Shown here piece by piece: positions 1 to 7,179 of a stretch of DNA of 34,470 nucleotides (position 1 is its first letter; each line of letters starts with the position of its first letter). The stretch lies in the NCBI RefSeq assembly GCF_002802985.1, contig NZ_NVPT01000037.1:1-34470 (forward strand), read 5' to 3'. Source of the DNA: Geodermatophilus chilensis (GTDB lineage: Bacteria; Actinomycetota; Actinomycetes; Mycobacteriales; Geodermatophilaceae). The notes beneath the pieces were generated by a model that worked only from the letters and a program-made list of their open reading frames with translations, was not told where the DNA came from and searched no databases. The position numbers and the translations under genes were made by a program.

Positions 1-137
1 TGTATGTTAAGTATCGTAGTTGGATTCTGTTTGTGTCACTTGGTCTGTCTATGAATGGTATCTGTATGAGCATCAGCATGCTCGCAAGAAAGACATGTCA
101 GGCGTCGTCGGCAGCGTCAGATGGGAATAAGAGCCAG
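1..137. other. Sequencing-adapter and non-genomic contig end
   Basis: Positions 105-137 match the 33-nt Illumina Nextera (Tn5) read-1 transposase adapter in 30 of 33 bases. The last 19 (119-137) are the Tn5 mosaic end with three substitutions (AGATGGGAATAAGAGCCAG). Read on the minus strand this gives the string SYSHLTLPTT, close to the SYTHLTLPTT translation of this adapter that I recall from contaminated database proteins. Bases 1-104 are AT-richer than anything else in the window and are probably also adapter, barcode or low-quality read sequence; I could not assign them. Genomic sequence appears to start at 138. Confidence 0.9.
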
Positions 138-1781
138 GTCCAGGAGCTGCGGCCGCGGGCGCGCCGCGTGATCGTCGGCTGGGTCGCGCTGACGGTTCCG
201 CTGCTGGTGCTCTACCTGGTCGGCTTCCTCGTCCTGCTGCCCTTCGTCCTGCCGGTGGTGTGGAACGGGTTCCTCGAATACCTGGGCACCCTGAACACCG
301 CGCTGCGAACCGGCGACGTGGTGACCAGCGCCGTGGGGGTGTTCGAGCTCTTCCTGCTCGTCCTGCCCTGGGTGGGGGGCGTCCTGATGACCGGGATGAT
401 CTTCGGGACCATCCGGCCGCTCCTGGAGGCCCGTTGGGGATGGGCCTGGACTCGTCCCCAGGCCTGGATCGCCGTCCGTCGATACATAGTGCTGGGCATG
501 CTGGGCGTGCTGGCAGCTGGGCTGGTCTGGCGGGTGGCGGCGGTGGCGGTCTCCGCACCGACGTCCGTTGCAGAGGTGCGGATCAGCGCCAGCGCCTTCG
601 GCGCTCTGGAGGTCGGTCGCGCCGCCGCTCCGGCCGTCGTCACCGGCGAAGTGGTGGTGCGTGAGCAGTTGATGGCCTATGCCTCCCTCATGGGCGCCTT
701 CGACCGGCACGCCGACGTGCTGACCGGCGCGCGCGAACTGGCCGTGCTCGCCACCGCCGTCCTCGTTGTCTGCTACCTCGTCGTGGCCCGCGTCCTCCGG
801 TGGCGCTGGTGGGCGATTGCCCTCCCGCTGGCCACGGTGGCCGCCATGGGACCGGCCGTCGTCCAGTTGGCGACCATCGGGCCCGGCATCGTCGGGGCCG
901 CCTGGGCGACGGTGGGCGGCACCCTGCTGCTGGTCGGCCGGCGGAGCCACGGGCGGCACCGGCCGCACAATCGAGCCGTGCACCGGGGAACGGTCGCGCT
1001 GGGCGCGGTCGCCGTGGCCGTCGGGGTGGTCACGGCCCCGTTCCTCGCCGTGCCGCTGGCAGTCGGCGCCGCCCTGCTGGTCCTGCGTCCCGGCGACCGG
1101 CCCGCCCAGCAGCGCAAGTGGATCCCGCTGGTGCTCGGCACGCTCATGTCCACCGCGCTGGCCGCCGCCGCGGTGCCCGGGCTGATGCGGACGCCTGCCG
1201 CCACGACGCTGAGCTCCGCGGAGTGGCGGGTGCTCGTCATCGCGGTCGTCCTCGTCGTCGTGGGGGGGCTGGCCCAACCTGCGCTGCGGACGGTCGCCGC
1301 GATCGCCGCCTCGGTGGTCCTGCTGGCACTCCTCCCCGCACCGGGGGCCGACGCCGTCCTGCCGCTGGCCGTCTGCACCGCCGCCGGTCTGGGCGCACTG
1401 GTGGTCCAGGTCTTCACACGGCATCCCGTCGAGTCACGGCCACACCCGCTGCTCCGGGCGGCCCTGGCCGTCCCGGTGCTGGTCATGGCCGTGGTCGGCG
1501 CGCTGTTCCTCCCCACGCGGGCGCCGGCGCTGCCGCACGCTCAGGTCGCCGAGGTGCTCACCGACCCGGCCGCGCCCGTGGCGCCCGTGGCGGCGCCGCT
1601 GCCTCTCTGGGCCGATCTGGTCCGGGACGGGGTCCCGGCCGACCGGCTGCAGCGGAGCGACACGGCCGCAGCCGACGCGACGGGCTGGGAGATCGTGGTG
1701 GGGGAGCAGGAGTCCGGCTCCAGGACACGGGTGGTGATCGGCTCGGGCGATACGGCGCTGACCGTCTTCTGGCCGCGGTAG
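138..1781 (+). CDS. Polytopic membrane protein, 5'-truncated by contig end
   Basis: The open frame runs back to base 33, but codons before 138 are adapter, so the true N-terminus is missing. The genomic part encodes about 547 residues. It has several strongly hydrophobic stretches: one beginning about 10 residues in (VIVGWVALTVPLLVLYLVGF), one after a loop around FELFLLVLPWVGGVLM, then a run of Ala/Val/Leu-rich helices in the middle and second half. The tail is a hydrophilic, probably extracytoplasmic domain of about 75 residues ending VFWPR. I do not recognise a catalytic motif. The front part, with its WAWTRPQAW segment, vaguely recalls actinobacterial membrane peptidase-associated proteins, but this is not supportable. 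Function unknown. Confidence 0.6.
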   Translation, partial: VQELRPRARRVIVGWVALTVPLLVLYLVGFLVLLPFVLPVVWNGFLEYLGTLNTALRTGDVVTSAVGVFELFLLVLPWVGGVLMTGMIFGTIRPLLEARWGWAWTRPQAWIAVRRYIVLGMLGVLAAGLVWRVAAVAVSAPTSVAEVRISASAFGALEVGRAAAPAVVTGEVVVREQLMAYASLMGAFDRHADVLTGARELAVLATAVLVVCYLVVARVLRWRWWAIALPLATVAAMGPAVVQLATIGPGIVGAAWATVGGTLLLVGRRSHGRHRPHNRAVHRGTVALGAVAVAVGVVTAPFLAVPLAVGAALLVLRPGDRPAQQRKWIPLVLGTLMSTALAAAAVPGLMRTPAATTLSSAEWRVLVIAVVLVVVGGLAQPALRTVAAIAASVVLLALLPAPGADAVLPLAVCTAAGLGALVVQVFTRHPVESRPHPLLRAALAVPVLVMAVVGALFLPTRAPALPHAQVAEVLTDPAAPVAPVAAPLPLWADLVRDGVPADRLQRSDTAAADATGWEIVVGEQESGSRTRVVIGSGDTALTVFWPR

Positions 1782-2380
1782 CCGGGTGCCCAGCCGCTCC
1801 GCGTCCAGGCGGGGCTGCAGAGTGTCGCCACGACGATGGAAGCGGCACGGATTCGACGGCCGGACCGGGCTCGCTGCACTGCCTGTAGGCGGGTGGTCGG
1901 CCACCGCCGTGAGCTGGCGGTTTCCGGCTCCGCCGGCCTGGTGGCAGTGGCCCGTTAGTGCCCGGCGGGGACCTCGACGACACGAGCGGTTCGGCCGGAA
2001 GCCGACGGCGACACGCCGGTTGAGGGGGCGGTCCAGCTCTGGCACTGGGGCCGCGACGGCGGTGTGGGATATACGACCGTGGTGATCGAGAACTACCTGC
2101 GCGGCGGTCGGCCTTCCACCGCCGGCGGCACGGTGACCTTCATCAGCGAGGTCCGGCCGGTTCGAGGGCTACCGGCAGCCCCGACGGAGCCGTCGCTGGC
2201 CGATCGGTGTCGATCGGCCAGGCGTCCGTGCACCAACCGGTCCGAGGGGCAGCGTGGCGGACATGACCCCGTGTCGCCGGCGCGGGACGACGGCGTCCTG
2301 GGACGACGGTCTCCAGCCGACGAGGATGACCAGACGTCTTCATCAGCCACGCCGCCGTGCTCACCGTCGGCCCCTGGAGC
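1782..2380. other. 599-bp stretch without a convincing gene
   Basis: This lies between the convergent membrane protein and lipoprotein genes. Short frames here lack ribosome sites and actinobacterial third-position bias. One plus-strand frame (about 1959-2165) reads like protein (ending ...VTFISEVRPV) but has a stop at 1956-1958, no credible start, and turns into low-quality sequence; it may be a gene remnant. The only clear structure is the hairpin at 2197-2220. Confidence 0.5.
2197..2220. terminator. Hairpin between convergent genes
   Basis: A perfect 10-bp inverted repeat, TGGCCGATCG and CGATCGGCCA, with a 4-base GTGT loop. It sits between a plus-strand gene ending at 1781 and a minus-strand gene ending at 2381. 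It could serve as a bidirectional terminator, although it lies more than 150 bases from either stop and has no T-tract. Confidence 0.4.
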
Positions 2381-2848
2381 TCAGCGGGGAGAGGCAGTGA
2401 ACTCCACGGTCTCGTCTCCGACCCCTGTGCACCTCAGCGTGAGTGGACCAGCCGCGACGACCTGACCCTCAGTGCAAGAGACGTCCTGCTCGCCCACTCG
2501 GATCGTCGCACGGGTGTCCTGAATGCCCAGGAAGGAGATCGTCGTACCGAAGATGCCCACCGTGGAGCCGGTGCCTCCCAGCGTCACGGAGCATTCGTTC
2601 CCGGAACAGGACACGATACTGAGGGAACCGGAATCCGGCGGGCCCGAGAAACCGCTCACTGCCACGGAACTGCTTGCATAGGAGAAGTTCATCGCATCGG
2701 AGGAGGTCGTCGCCTGGGTGGAATTCGAGCACGCCGCCAGCAACGCGAGCAGTGCCCCTGCGGTCAGCAGCACGATCAGCACTCCCTTGCGCGAGGGTTC
2801 CGAGAGAGAGCCGTACGGGTGCGAATCGCTACCCTCAGGAGAGCACAT
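2381..2848 (-). CDS. Putative secreted lipoprotein, unknown family
   Basis: About 155 residues. The N-terminus has a basic region (EPSRKG), a hydrophobic core (VLIVLLTAGALLALLAA) and a lipobox LAAC, predicting Sec export and lipid attachment. The mature part is Ser/Thr/Gly-rich with a pair of cysteines in SCSGNEC and two more further on (SCTEG, RCTG), suggesting disulphides outside the membrane. The ATG at 2848 gives a sensible signal peptide, but no clear Shine-Dalgarno is seen and a hairpin (2849-2870) abuts it, so the start is uncertain; the frame is open upstream to 3172. Base composition is clearly lower in GC than neighbouring genes, which suggests transfer. I recognise no family. Confidence 0.65.
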   Translation of the reverse strand: MCSPEGSDSHPYGSLSEPSRKGVLIVLLTAGALLALLAACSNSTQATTSSDAMNFSYASSSVAVSGFSGPPDSGSLSIVSCSGNECSVTLGGTGSTVGIFGTTISFLGIQDTRATIRVGEQDVSCTEGQVVAAGPLTLRCTGVGDETVEFTASPR

Positions 2849-3403
2849 GAGCTTGCTTCGAGCAAGGCTCCCAGTCGCCAGACACTCTGCGTCCGCGAAT
2901 GACCGCGTGCATCCGATATGCACGAAGTCCCAGGTGTACGCCCCGCCCCCGGCTGTACTGGTGCCGTGGACGCCCCTCGCCTTCTGTGGGACGAGCAGGT
3001 GGTTGCAACTCGGTTCTACGTAGTGGCGGTCCGACGTATGCGTGCTCACCGTTTTGCGGGACGTACGTGGGGTCGATGGTCGAACGGGGAACCGGGTGTG
3101 CGGCCCATCTGCCGATGCAAGGCCCGCGAGCCTGGAACTGGATCCGCCGGACGCCGGCACGGTCATCTCCACACGCGGCGCCCAGGCGGTGGACGACCGT
3201 CCGGGCCCGCAGCGCGGAGCGGTGGGGCCAAGGGGCGCCGGCGCATCGGCACAGGCCGGACGGCGCGGGCTGTGACCCGAGGCCCGGCGCTCACCCGCCG
3301 GGGGGAGACGCGGGGGCGGTGCTCAAGACGCGTCGGATCGGTGCCGATCACCGGGTCAGGTGACGAGCCGATCACCGCCCAGGACCCGCGAGGAGGAGAG
3401 GTC
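2849..3403. other. 555-bp intergenic region upstream of divergent genes
   Basis: This holds the 5' regions of the lipoprotein (minus) and the response regulator (plus). Seen here: a bulged 9-bp hairpin at 2849-2870 touching the lipoprotein start; a 7-bp inverted repeat CGTGCAT/ATGCACG at 2906-2924; and an exact 11-base direct repeat GCCGATCACCG at 3343-3353 and 3367-3377, just upstream of the regulator. The left two thirds are of lower GC. Long frames crossing the region are in frame with the regulator but lack coding character. I see no RNA gene. Confidence 0.5.
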
Positions 3404-4102
3404 GTGCCCGAGCAGTCCGTGCTCGTCGTGGAGGACACCGAGGAGATCAGGGAGCTGGTCTGCACGGTCCTGCGGCGGGCGGGGATGGACGTCCGCGCGG
3501 TCGCGTCCGGCGCGGAGGCTCTGGCCGAGGTCCGGCGTGCGGCACCCGACGTCGTCGTCCTCGACCTCGGCCTCCCGGACGCCGACGGCACCGAGGTGTG
3601 CCGGCAGATCCGCGCCGAGAGCGAGTGCTACGTCCTCATGCTCACCGCGCGCGCCGAGGAGGTCGACCTGCTCATCGGGCTGGCCGTCGGCGCCGACGGG
3701 TACATGGCCAAGCCGTTCTCGCCGCGGGAGCTGGTCGCCCGGGTGCAGGCCATGCTCCGCCGACCGCGCGTCCCCGCCCCGCGTCCCGCGCCGGTCGAGG
3801 AGACGGTGCTCCGGCTCGCCGAGCTCGAGGTGGACGAGGACAGCCGCGAGGTCCGGGTGGACGGAGCCGTCGTCGACCTGACCCGCACCGAGTTCGACCT
3901 GCTCGCCGCGCTGGCCTCGCGCCCGGGACGGGTGCTGCAGCGCGAGACGCTGCTGCGGGAGGTCTGGCAGACCGACTGGGAGGGCAGCGTCCGCCTCGTG
4001 GAGGCGCACATGTCCAACCTGCGCCGCAAGCTGCAGGCCGCCGGCCTCTCCTCGCCGTCGATCCGCACCGTGCGTGGGGTGGGCTACCGGCTCGTCGCCT
4101 GA
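3404..4102 (+). CDS. OmpR/PhoB-family response regulator
   Basis: 232 residues. The N-terminal receiver domain (about 5-120) has the acidic pair E10/D11, phospho-acceptor D54 (in VVVLDLGLPD), the Thr in LMLTARA and the conserved Lys in MAKPFSP. A winged-helix DNA-binding domain follows (about 135-230), with the typical LTRTEFDLLAALASRPGRV and VRGVGYRLVA signatures. The GTG start at 3404 is chosen because a strong ribosome site, AGGAGGAGAG (3391-3400), precedes it; the much longer open frame upstream does not look coding. No histidine kinase is adjacent in the same direction; the nearest kinase (5402-6628) is on the other strand and already paired with its own receiver. It is therefore an orphan regulator or served by a kinase elsewhere. 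Targets unknown; the flanking TasA-like operon is a candidate. Confidence 0.92.
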   Translation: MPEQSVLVVEDTEEIRELVCTVLRRAGMDVRAVASGAEALAEVRRAAPDVVVLDLGLPDADGTEVCRQIRAESECYVLMLTARAEEVDLLIGLAVGADGYMAKPFSPRELVARVQAMLRRPRVPAPRPAPVEETVLRLAELEVDEDSREVRVDGAVVDLTRTEFDLLAALASRPGRVLQRETLLREVWQTDWEGSVRLVEAHMSNLRRKLQAAGLSSPSIRTVRGVGYRLVA

Positions 4103-4110
4103 CGCCGCGG

Positions 4111-4150
4111 CACCGGCCGGTGGCCGGCGGCCGGCGGCCGGCGGCCGACG
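4111..4150. repeat. GGCCGGC tandem repeat / probable terminator
   Basis: Four to five overlapping GGCCGGC units, self-complementary and able to fold into GC hairpins. They lie in the 51-bp gap between the convergent regulator (ends 4102) and secreted protein (ends 4154), so a bidirectional terminator is the simplest reading. Confidence 0.45.
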
Positions 4151-4153
4151 TGC

Positions 4154-4585
4154 TCAGCAAGTCAGTGCCGACGTCCTGGGTGACGTCGCCGTCCACCCGT
4201 AGCTGGTCAGCGTGGTCACCGTGAGCGCCACCGACGTCGCCGGCCCGGCGAACTTGTCGACGATGACGGTGGCCTGCGACTCCGTGGCGCTGGTGCTATC
4301 AACGGCGTACGTACGGCCGTTGCTGAGGTACGCCTGAACGAGGTAGCCCCTGACGCCGGCGGAGGCGCTCGGCTCCCAGGCGACCGCGATCCGCATCCCG
4401 CGGGTGCTGCTGCAGGACATCAGCTCAGCGGTCACGTTCGCCGGGGCGGCGACCGTGGCCGTGCCGACGGTCGTCGAGGGCAGTGCCGTGGAGTCGGCGA
4501 AGGTGGCGTTCGCCGCGGTGGAACCGGAGCCGAGGATGACGGCGACGGTCAGTGCGAGCAGGACCAGCAGACGGCGGGTGGTCAC
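4154..4585 (-). CDS. Secreted SipW-type/TasA-like small protein
   Basis: 143 residues. A basic start (MTTRR) and hydrophobic stretch (LLVLLALTVAVILG) form a signal peptide. The sequence then runs AANATFADSTA, resembling the alanine-rich, 'ATFSDS'-like cleavage region of SipW-dependent proteins. The remainder (about 45-143) is Ser/Thr-rich beta-strand sequence with an internal cysteine (MSCSS) and a C-terminal cysteine, reminiscent of a fibronectin-III-like fold. The GTG start at 4585 is preceded by GAGGAG at about 7 bases. It lies 32 bases downstream of the TasA-like gene and is probably its operon partner, the two forming a surface or matrix structure. The partner role is inferred from family and context. 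Confidence 0.7.
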   Translation of the reverse strand: MTTRRLLVLLALTVAVILGSGSTAANATFADSTALPSTTVGTATVAAPANVTAELMSCSSTRGMRIAVAWEPSASAGVRGYLVQAYLSNGRTYAVDSTSATESQATVIVDKFAGPATSVALTVTTLTSYGWTATSPRTSALTC

Positions 4586-4617
4586 TGGGGCTCCTCGGTT
4601 CGTCGTCGGCGCGGTGG

Positions 4618-5220
4618 TCAGCGGGTGGTGGCGGTGCGCTGGACGCCGGAGAAGGTGAGGGTCAGGGTGCTGGTCTGGCCCTGGAAGCGGTTGTCGGCGC
4701 TGGTGGGCAGGGTGAGGGTGACCAGCAGGTTGTCCGCGGCGCCGGGGGTGAGGCTGGCGGCACCGGGGATGCCGCGGTTGCCGACTGCCGGGCCTGAGCC
4801 CAGTGGCGTGGTGGTGCCGGGGCAGGTGTAGGTCGGGGTGGTGGTGCCGTGCTGGGTCCAGGGGGCCGAGCAGGAGGCCAGGGCCAGTTGCAGGCCGTTG
4901 ACCGGGTCGCTGGTGAGGATGCTGGTGGTGGCGGTGACGCCGAGGTGCACCGAGGACAGCGGGTTGTCGCCGTCGTTGGTGAGGGTGAGGGTGCGGCTGA
5001 GGGAGTCGCCGGGCAGCAGGCCGGTGGTGGTGGCCGGGATGGGTGCGGCGGGCCGGGTGAGGTCGATCGACACGGTGCCGGAGGTCAGCTGGGTGGTGAC
5101 CGGGGTGGTGGAGTCGGTGAAGGTGCCGAAGGTGCCCAGGCCGGCGACTGCGGCGGCGGTGCCGAGGACGGCCAGGGAGCCGAGGACCTTGCGGGTGGTG
5201 GCGGCGCGGCGGGTGCTCAT
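4618..5220 (-). CDS. TasA/camelysin-like secreted protein (SipW-type signal)
   Basis: 200 residues. The N-terminus MSTRRAATTRKVLGSLAVLG is a signal peptide followed by the GTFGTFTDSTTP motif typical of SipW-dependent-type signal peptides. A beta-rich domain follows (about 40-195) with the LPGDSLSRTLTLTNDGDNPLSS segment found in TasA/camelysin-type proteins, which build matrix fibres in Bacillus. In actinobacteria the homologues are surface-exposed with poorly defined roles. ATG at 5220 is chosen for the GGAG site 8-9 bases upstream; the longer frame to 5316 lacks one. Normally a dedicated signal peptidase (SipW) is encoded in the same operon; none is present here. First gene of a two-gene operon with 4154-4585. 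Confidence 0.75.
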   Translation of the reverse strand: MSTRRAATTRKVLGSLAVLGTAAAVAGLGTFGTFTDSTTPVTTQLTSGTVSIDLTRPAAPIPATTTGLLPGDSLSRTLTLTNDGDNPLSSVHLGVTATTSILTSDPVNGLQLALASCSAPWTQHGTTTPTYTCPGTTTPLGSGPAVGNRGIPGAASLTPGAADNLLVTLTLPTSADNRFQGQTSTLTLTFSGVQRTATTR

Positions 5221-5332
5221 CGGTTCTGCTCCTGCGGTGGGGCCGGGATCGGGGTGATCCGGCGTCAGGAACGACCCTGAGCGCTCAACCGCAGGGCCCC
5301 CGCCCGCCCACCGCAAGGGATCCGCAAGGAAC

Positions 5333-5404
5333 GGTGGACCCCTCGCAGGGTCCCGCCGCGAGCCTGCGAGTGACGGGGGAGGGGGGCGAGGAGGTCCTCG
5401 TTCA
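5333..5404 (-). repeat. Stop-anchored palindromic element, copy A
   Basis: Read on the minus strand it starts at the TGA of the histidine kinase. Outer arm GGACCTCCTCGC pairs with GCGAGGGGTCC (one bulge). The core contains CTCGCAGGCTCGCGGCGGGACCC-like sequence shared with the copies at 10401, 19951 and 28647. It is probably the terminator or 3'-end element of the kinase operon. Confidence 0.75.
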
Positions 5405-6628
5405 GAGCGGGAGCGTGAGCGTGGAGGTGGTGCCCCGGCCCTCGACGCTGGCGACCTCCAGGGTGCCGTCGTGCGCGGCGGCGATGGCCCGCGTGATGGC
5501 CAGCCCCAGCCTGACGCCGGGCACCGCGTGCCGCCGGGCGGTCGAGGCGCGGAAGAACCGGGCGAAGAGCTGGCCCTGCTCGCCGGCGGGGATCCCGATG
5601 CCGGTGTCGCTGACCGCCAGCCGGGCGACGGGCACCGCGTCGTCCCGCGAGGCCTCGACGACCGCGCCGTCCGCCGTCCGCCACGCCGACCGCAGCGCGA
5701 GGGTGACCCGGCCGCCGGCCGGGGTGAACTTGACGGCGTTGGAGACCAGGTTGTCGCAGGCCTGTCCCAGCCGGACGGCGTCGCCGTGCACCACCAGGCC
5801 GCCGTCGGGCACGTCGACGACGACCTCGACCCCGGTCGCCGCGGCGGTCACCCGGACGGTCTCCTCCGCGGCCCGGACGACCCCGGCCAGGTCGACGTCC
5901 GCGGGCTGCAGGCTGAACCGGCCGGCGTCCACCTGCGCGGTGAACAGCAGGTCGCCGACCAGGCGCAGCAGTCGCTGGGCGTTGCGCTCGACGGTGCCCA
6001 GGTGCGCCCGTGCCTCCGCGCCGAGCTCCGGGTCGTCGAGGACCAGCTCCAGGTAGCCGAGGATGGAGGTCAGCGGCGTGCGCAGCTCGTGGCTGATCAG
6101 GCTCACGAACTGGTCCTTCATGCGCTCGGTCGCCCGGGCCTCGGTCATGTCGGTGCCGACGAAGTTCCACCCGGCGTGCACGCCGCGGTCGTCGGTGCGC
6201 GGGGTGACCGCCACCGAGACGGTGAGCTCGGCGCCGTCCGCGGCGACGTAGGTCCAGTCCCGGACGTCGCTGCCCTGCTCCTGCGCGGTGCGCACCAGGC
6301 CGGCCAGGCCGCCGCCGGCGTCCTCGAGCTCCTCGGGCAGGTGGAAGTCGGTGATCGAGCGGCGGCGGACGACGGCGGCGCGGGGGAGGCCCAGCATCCG
6401 TTCGGCGCCGGGGTTCCAGACCCGGATCACGCCGGCCACGTCGGTGCCGATGATCGACTGCTCGGTGACCGCGTCGATGACGCTGGTCATCGTCCGGGCG
6501 CGGGCCTGCAGCATCCGGGTGGCGACCTCGAGCTCGTCGTCGCGGTGCTGCATCCGCGCCCGCAGTGCGGCGTTCTCCGCGCGCAGCCGGGTCAGCTCCT
6601 CGGCCGGCGCGGGGCCCAGGACGGTCAC
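5402..6628 (-). CDS. PAS-domain sensor histidine kinase
   Basis: 408 residues, no membrane segment, so cytoplasmic. Order of parts: N-terminal coiled coil (about 10-45, LRAENAALRARM); PAS domain (about 45-165, with IIGTDVAGVIRVWNPGAERMLG); HisKA dimerisation/phosphotransfer domain with H180 in FVSLISHELRTPL; HATPase domain with N box DNLVSNAVKFTP, G1 box DTGIGIP and F box FARFF. The G2 box reads GVRLGLAI instead of the usual GTGLGLAI. The GTG start at 6628 overlaps the stop of the receiver gene 6625-7014 (GTGA overlap), so the two are translationally coupled and almost certainly function together. Downstream is palindromic element copy A. Signal unknown; the PAS domain may bind a small ligand or cofactor. 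Confidence 0.9.
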   Translation of the reverse strand: MTVLGPAPAEELTRLRAENAALRARMQHRDDELEVATRMLQARARTMTSVIDAVTEQSIIGTDVAGVIRVWNPGAERMLGLPRAAVVRRRSITDFHLPEELEDAGGGLAGLVRTAQEQGSDVRDWTYVAADGAELTVSVAVTPRTDDRGVHAGWNFVGTDMTEARATERMKDQFVSLISHELRTPLTSILGYLELVLDDPELGAEARAHLGTVERNAQRLLRLVGDLLFTAQVDAGRFSLQPADVDLAGVVRAAEETVRVTAAATGVEVVVDVPDGGLVVHGDAVRLGQACDNLVSNAVKFTPAGGRVTLALRSAWRTADGAVVEASRDDAVPVARLAVSDTGIGIPAGEQGQLFARFFRASTARRHAVPGVRLGLAITRAIAAAHDGTLEVASVEGRGTTSTLTLPL

Positions 6629-7014
6629 GCCGTCACCCCGGAGGTCAGCTCGCGCACCCGGGCGACCAGCCCGGCGACGGAGAAGGGCTTGGCCAGGTAG
6701 GCGTCGGCGCCGGCGGCCAGACCGCGGGCAACGTCGTCGGTGGAGGCGCCGGCCGACAGCAGCAGCACCGGCACACCGGCGGTGGCGGGGTCGGCGCGCA
6801 GCGCGGCGCAGACCTCCAGCCCACTCGCGCCCGGCATGGAGACGTCGAGCACGGCGAGGTCGGGCGGGTCGGTGCGGGCGGCGGCGAGAGCCTGTGTCCC
6901 GTCGGCGGCCTCGGTGGCGACGGTGCAGCCGGCCCGGCGGACGGCGAGGCCGACCAGTGCCCGGATGTCGTCCTCGTCGTCGGCGACCAGGACGCGCGGC
7001 GCTGCGGTCGGCAC
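6625..7014 (-). CDS. CheY-like single-domain response regulator
   Basis: 129 residues comprising only a receiver domain. It has the acidic patch ADDED (12-15), phospho-acceptor D57 (LAVLDVSMPG), a Ser in LLLSAGA at the usual Thr/Ser position, and the Lys in YLAKPFS. No output domain. GTG start at 7014 with a GGGAG site about 9 bases upstream. Its last codons overlap the start of the PAS kinase by 4 bases, indicating one transcript and fixed stoichiometry. Such stand-alone receivers usually act by protein contact or as phosphate relays. Here it may feed phosphate from the kinase into another pathway, for instance the orphan OmpR-type regulator at 3404; that link is inference. Confidence 0.9.
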   Translation of the reverse strand: MPTAAPRVLVADDEDDIRALVGLAVRRAGCTVATEAADGTQALAAARTDPPDLAVLDVSMPGASGLEVCAALRADPATAGVPVLLLSAGASTDDVARGLAAGADAYLAKPFSVAGLVARVRELTSGVTA

Positions 7015-7130
7015 GGGTCGGGCTCCCTCGCTCGGGCGGTGTCGTCCCGGTCGACGTCGGCGCCACCGAGGGCGGACTGCAGCGCACCCGCCGGGGCCTC
7101 ACCCCAGCAGGGGACCCGGCCGCGAACGGC

Positions 7131-7167
7131 AGCGCGCCCCGCCGGGGAGGACCCGGCGGGGCGCGCT
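7131..7167 (-). terminator. Strong 16-bp hairpin after the envelope operon
   Basis: Perfect 16-bp arms, 7131-7146 and 7152-7167 (AGCGCGCCCCGCCGGG and its complement), with a 5-base GAGGA loop, starting 13 bases after the stop of the DUF3618 gene. There is no U-tract, as is usual for high-GC actinobacterial terminators. Confidence 0.85.
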
Positions 7168-7179
7168 GGAGTTCCTACT

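Noticed and set aside
2064-2465. 133-residue plus-strand frame as a gene
   Set aside because: No start signal, only the first part protein-like, then overlaps the lipoprotein on the other strand.
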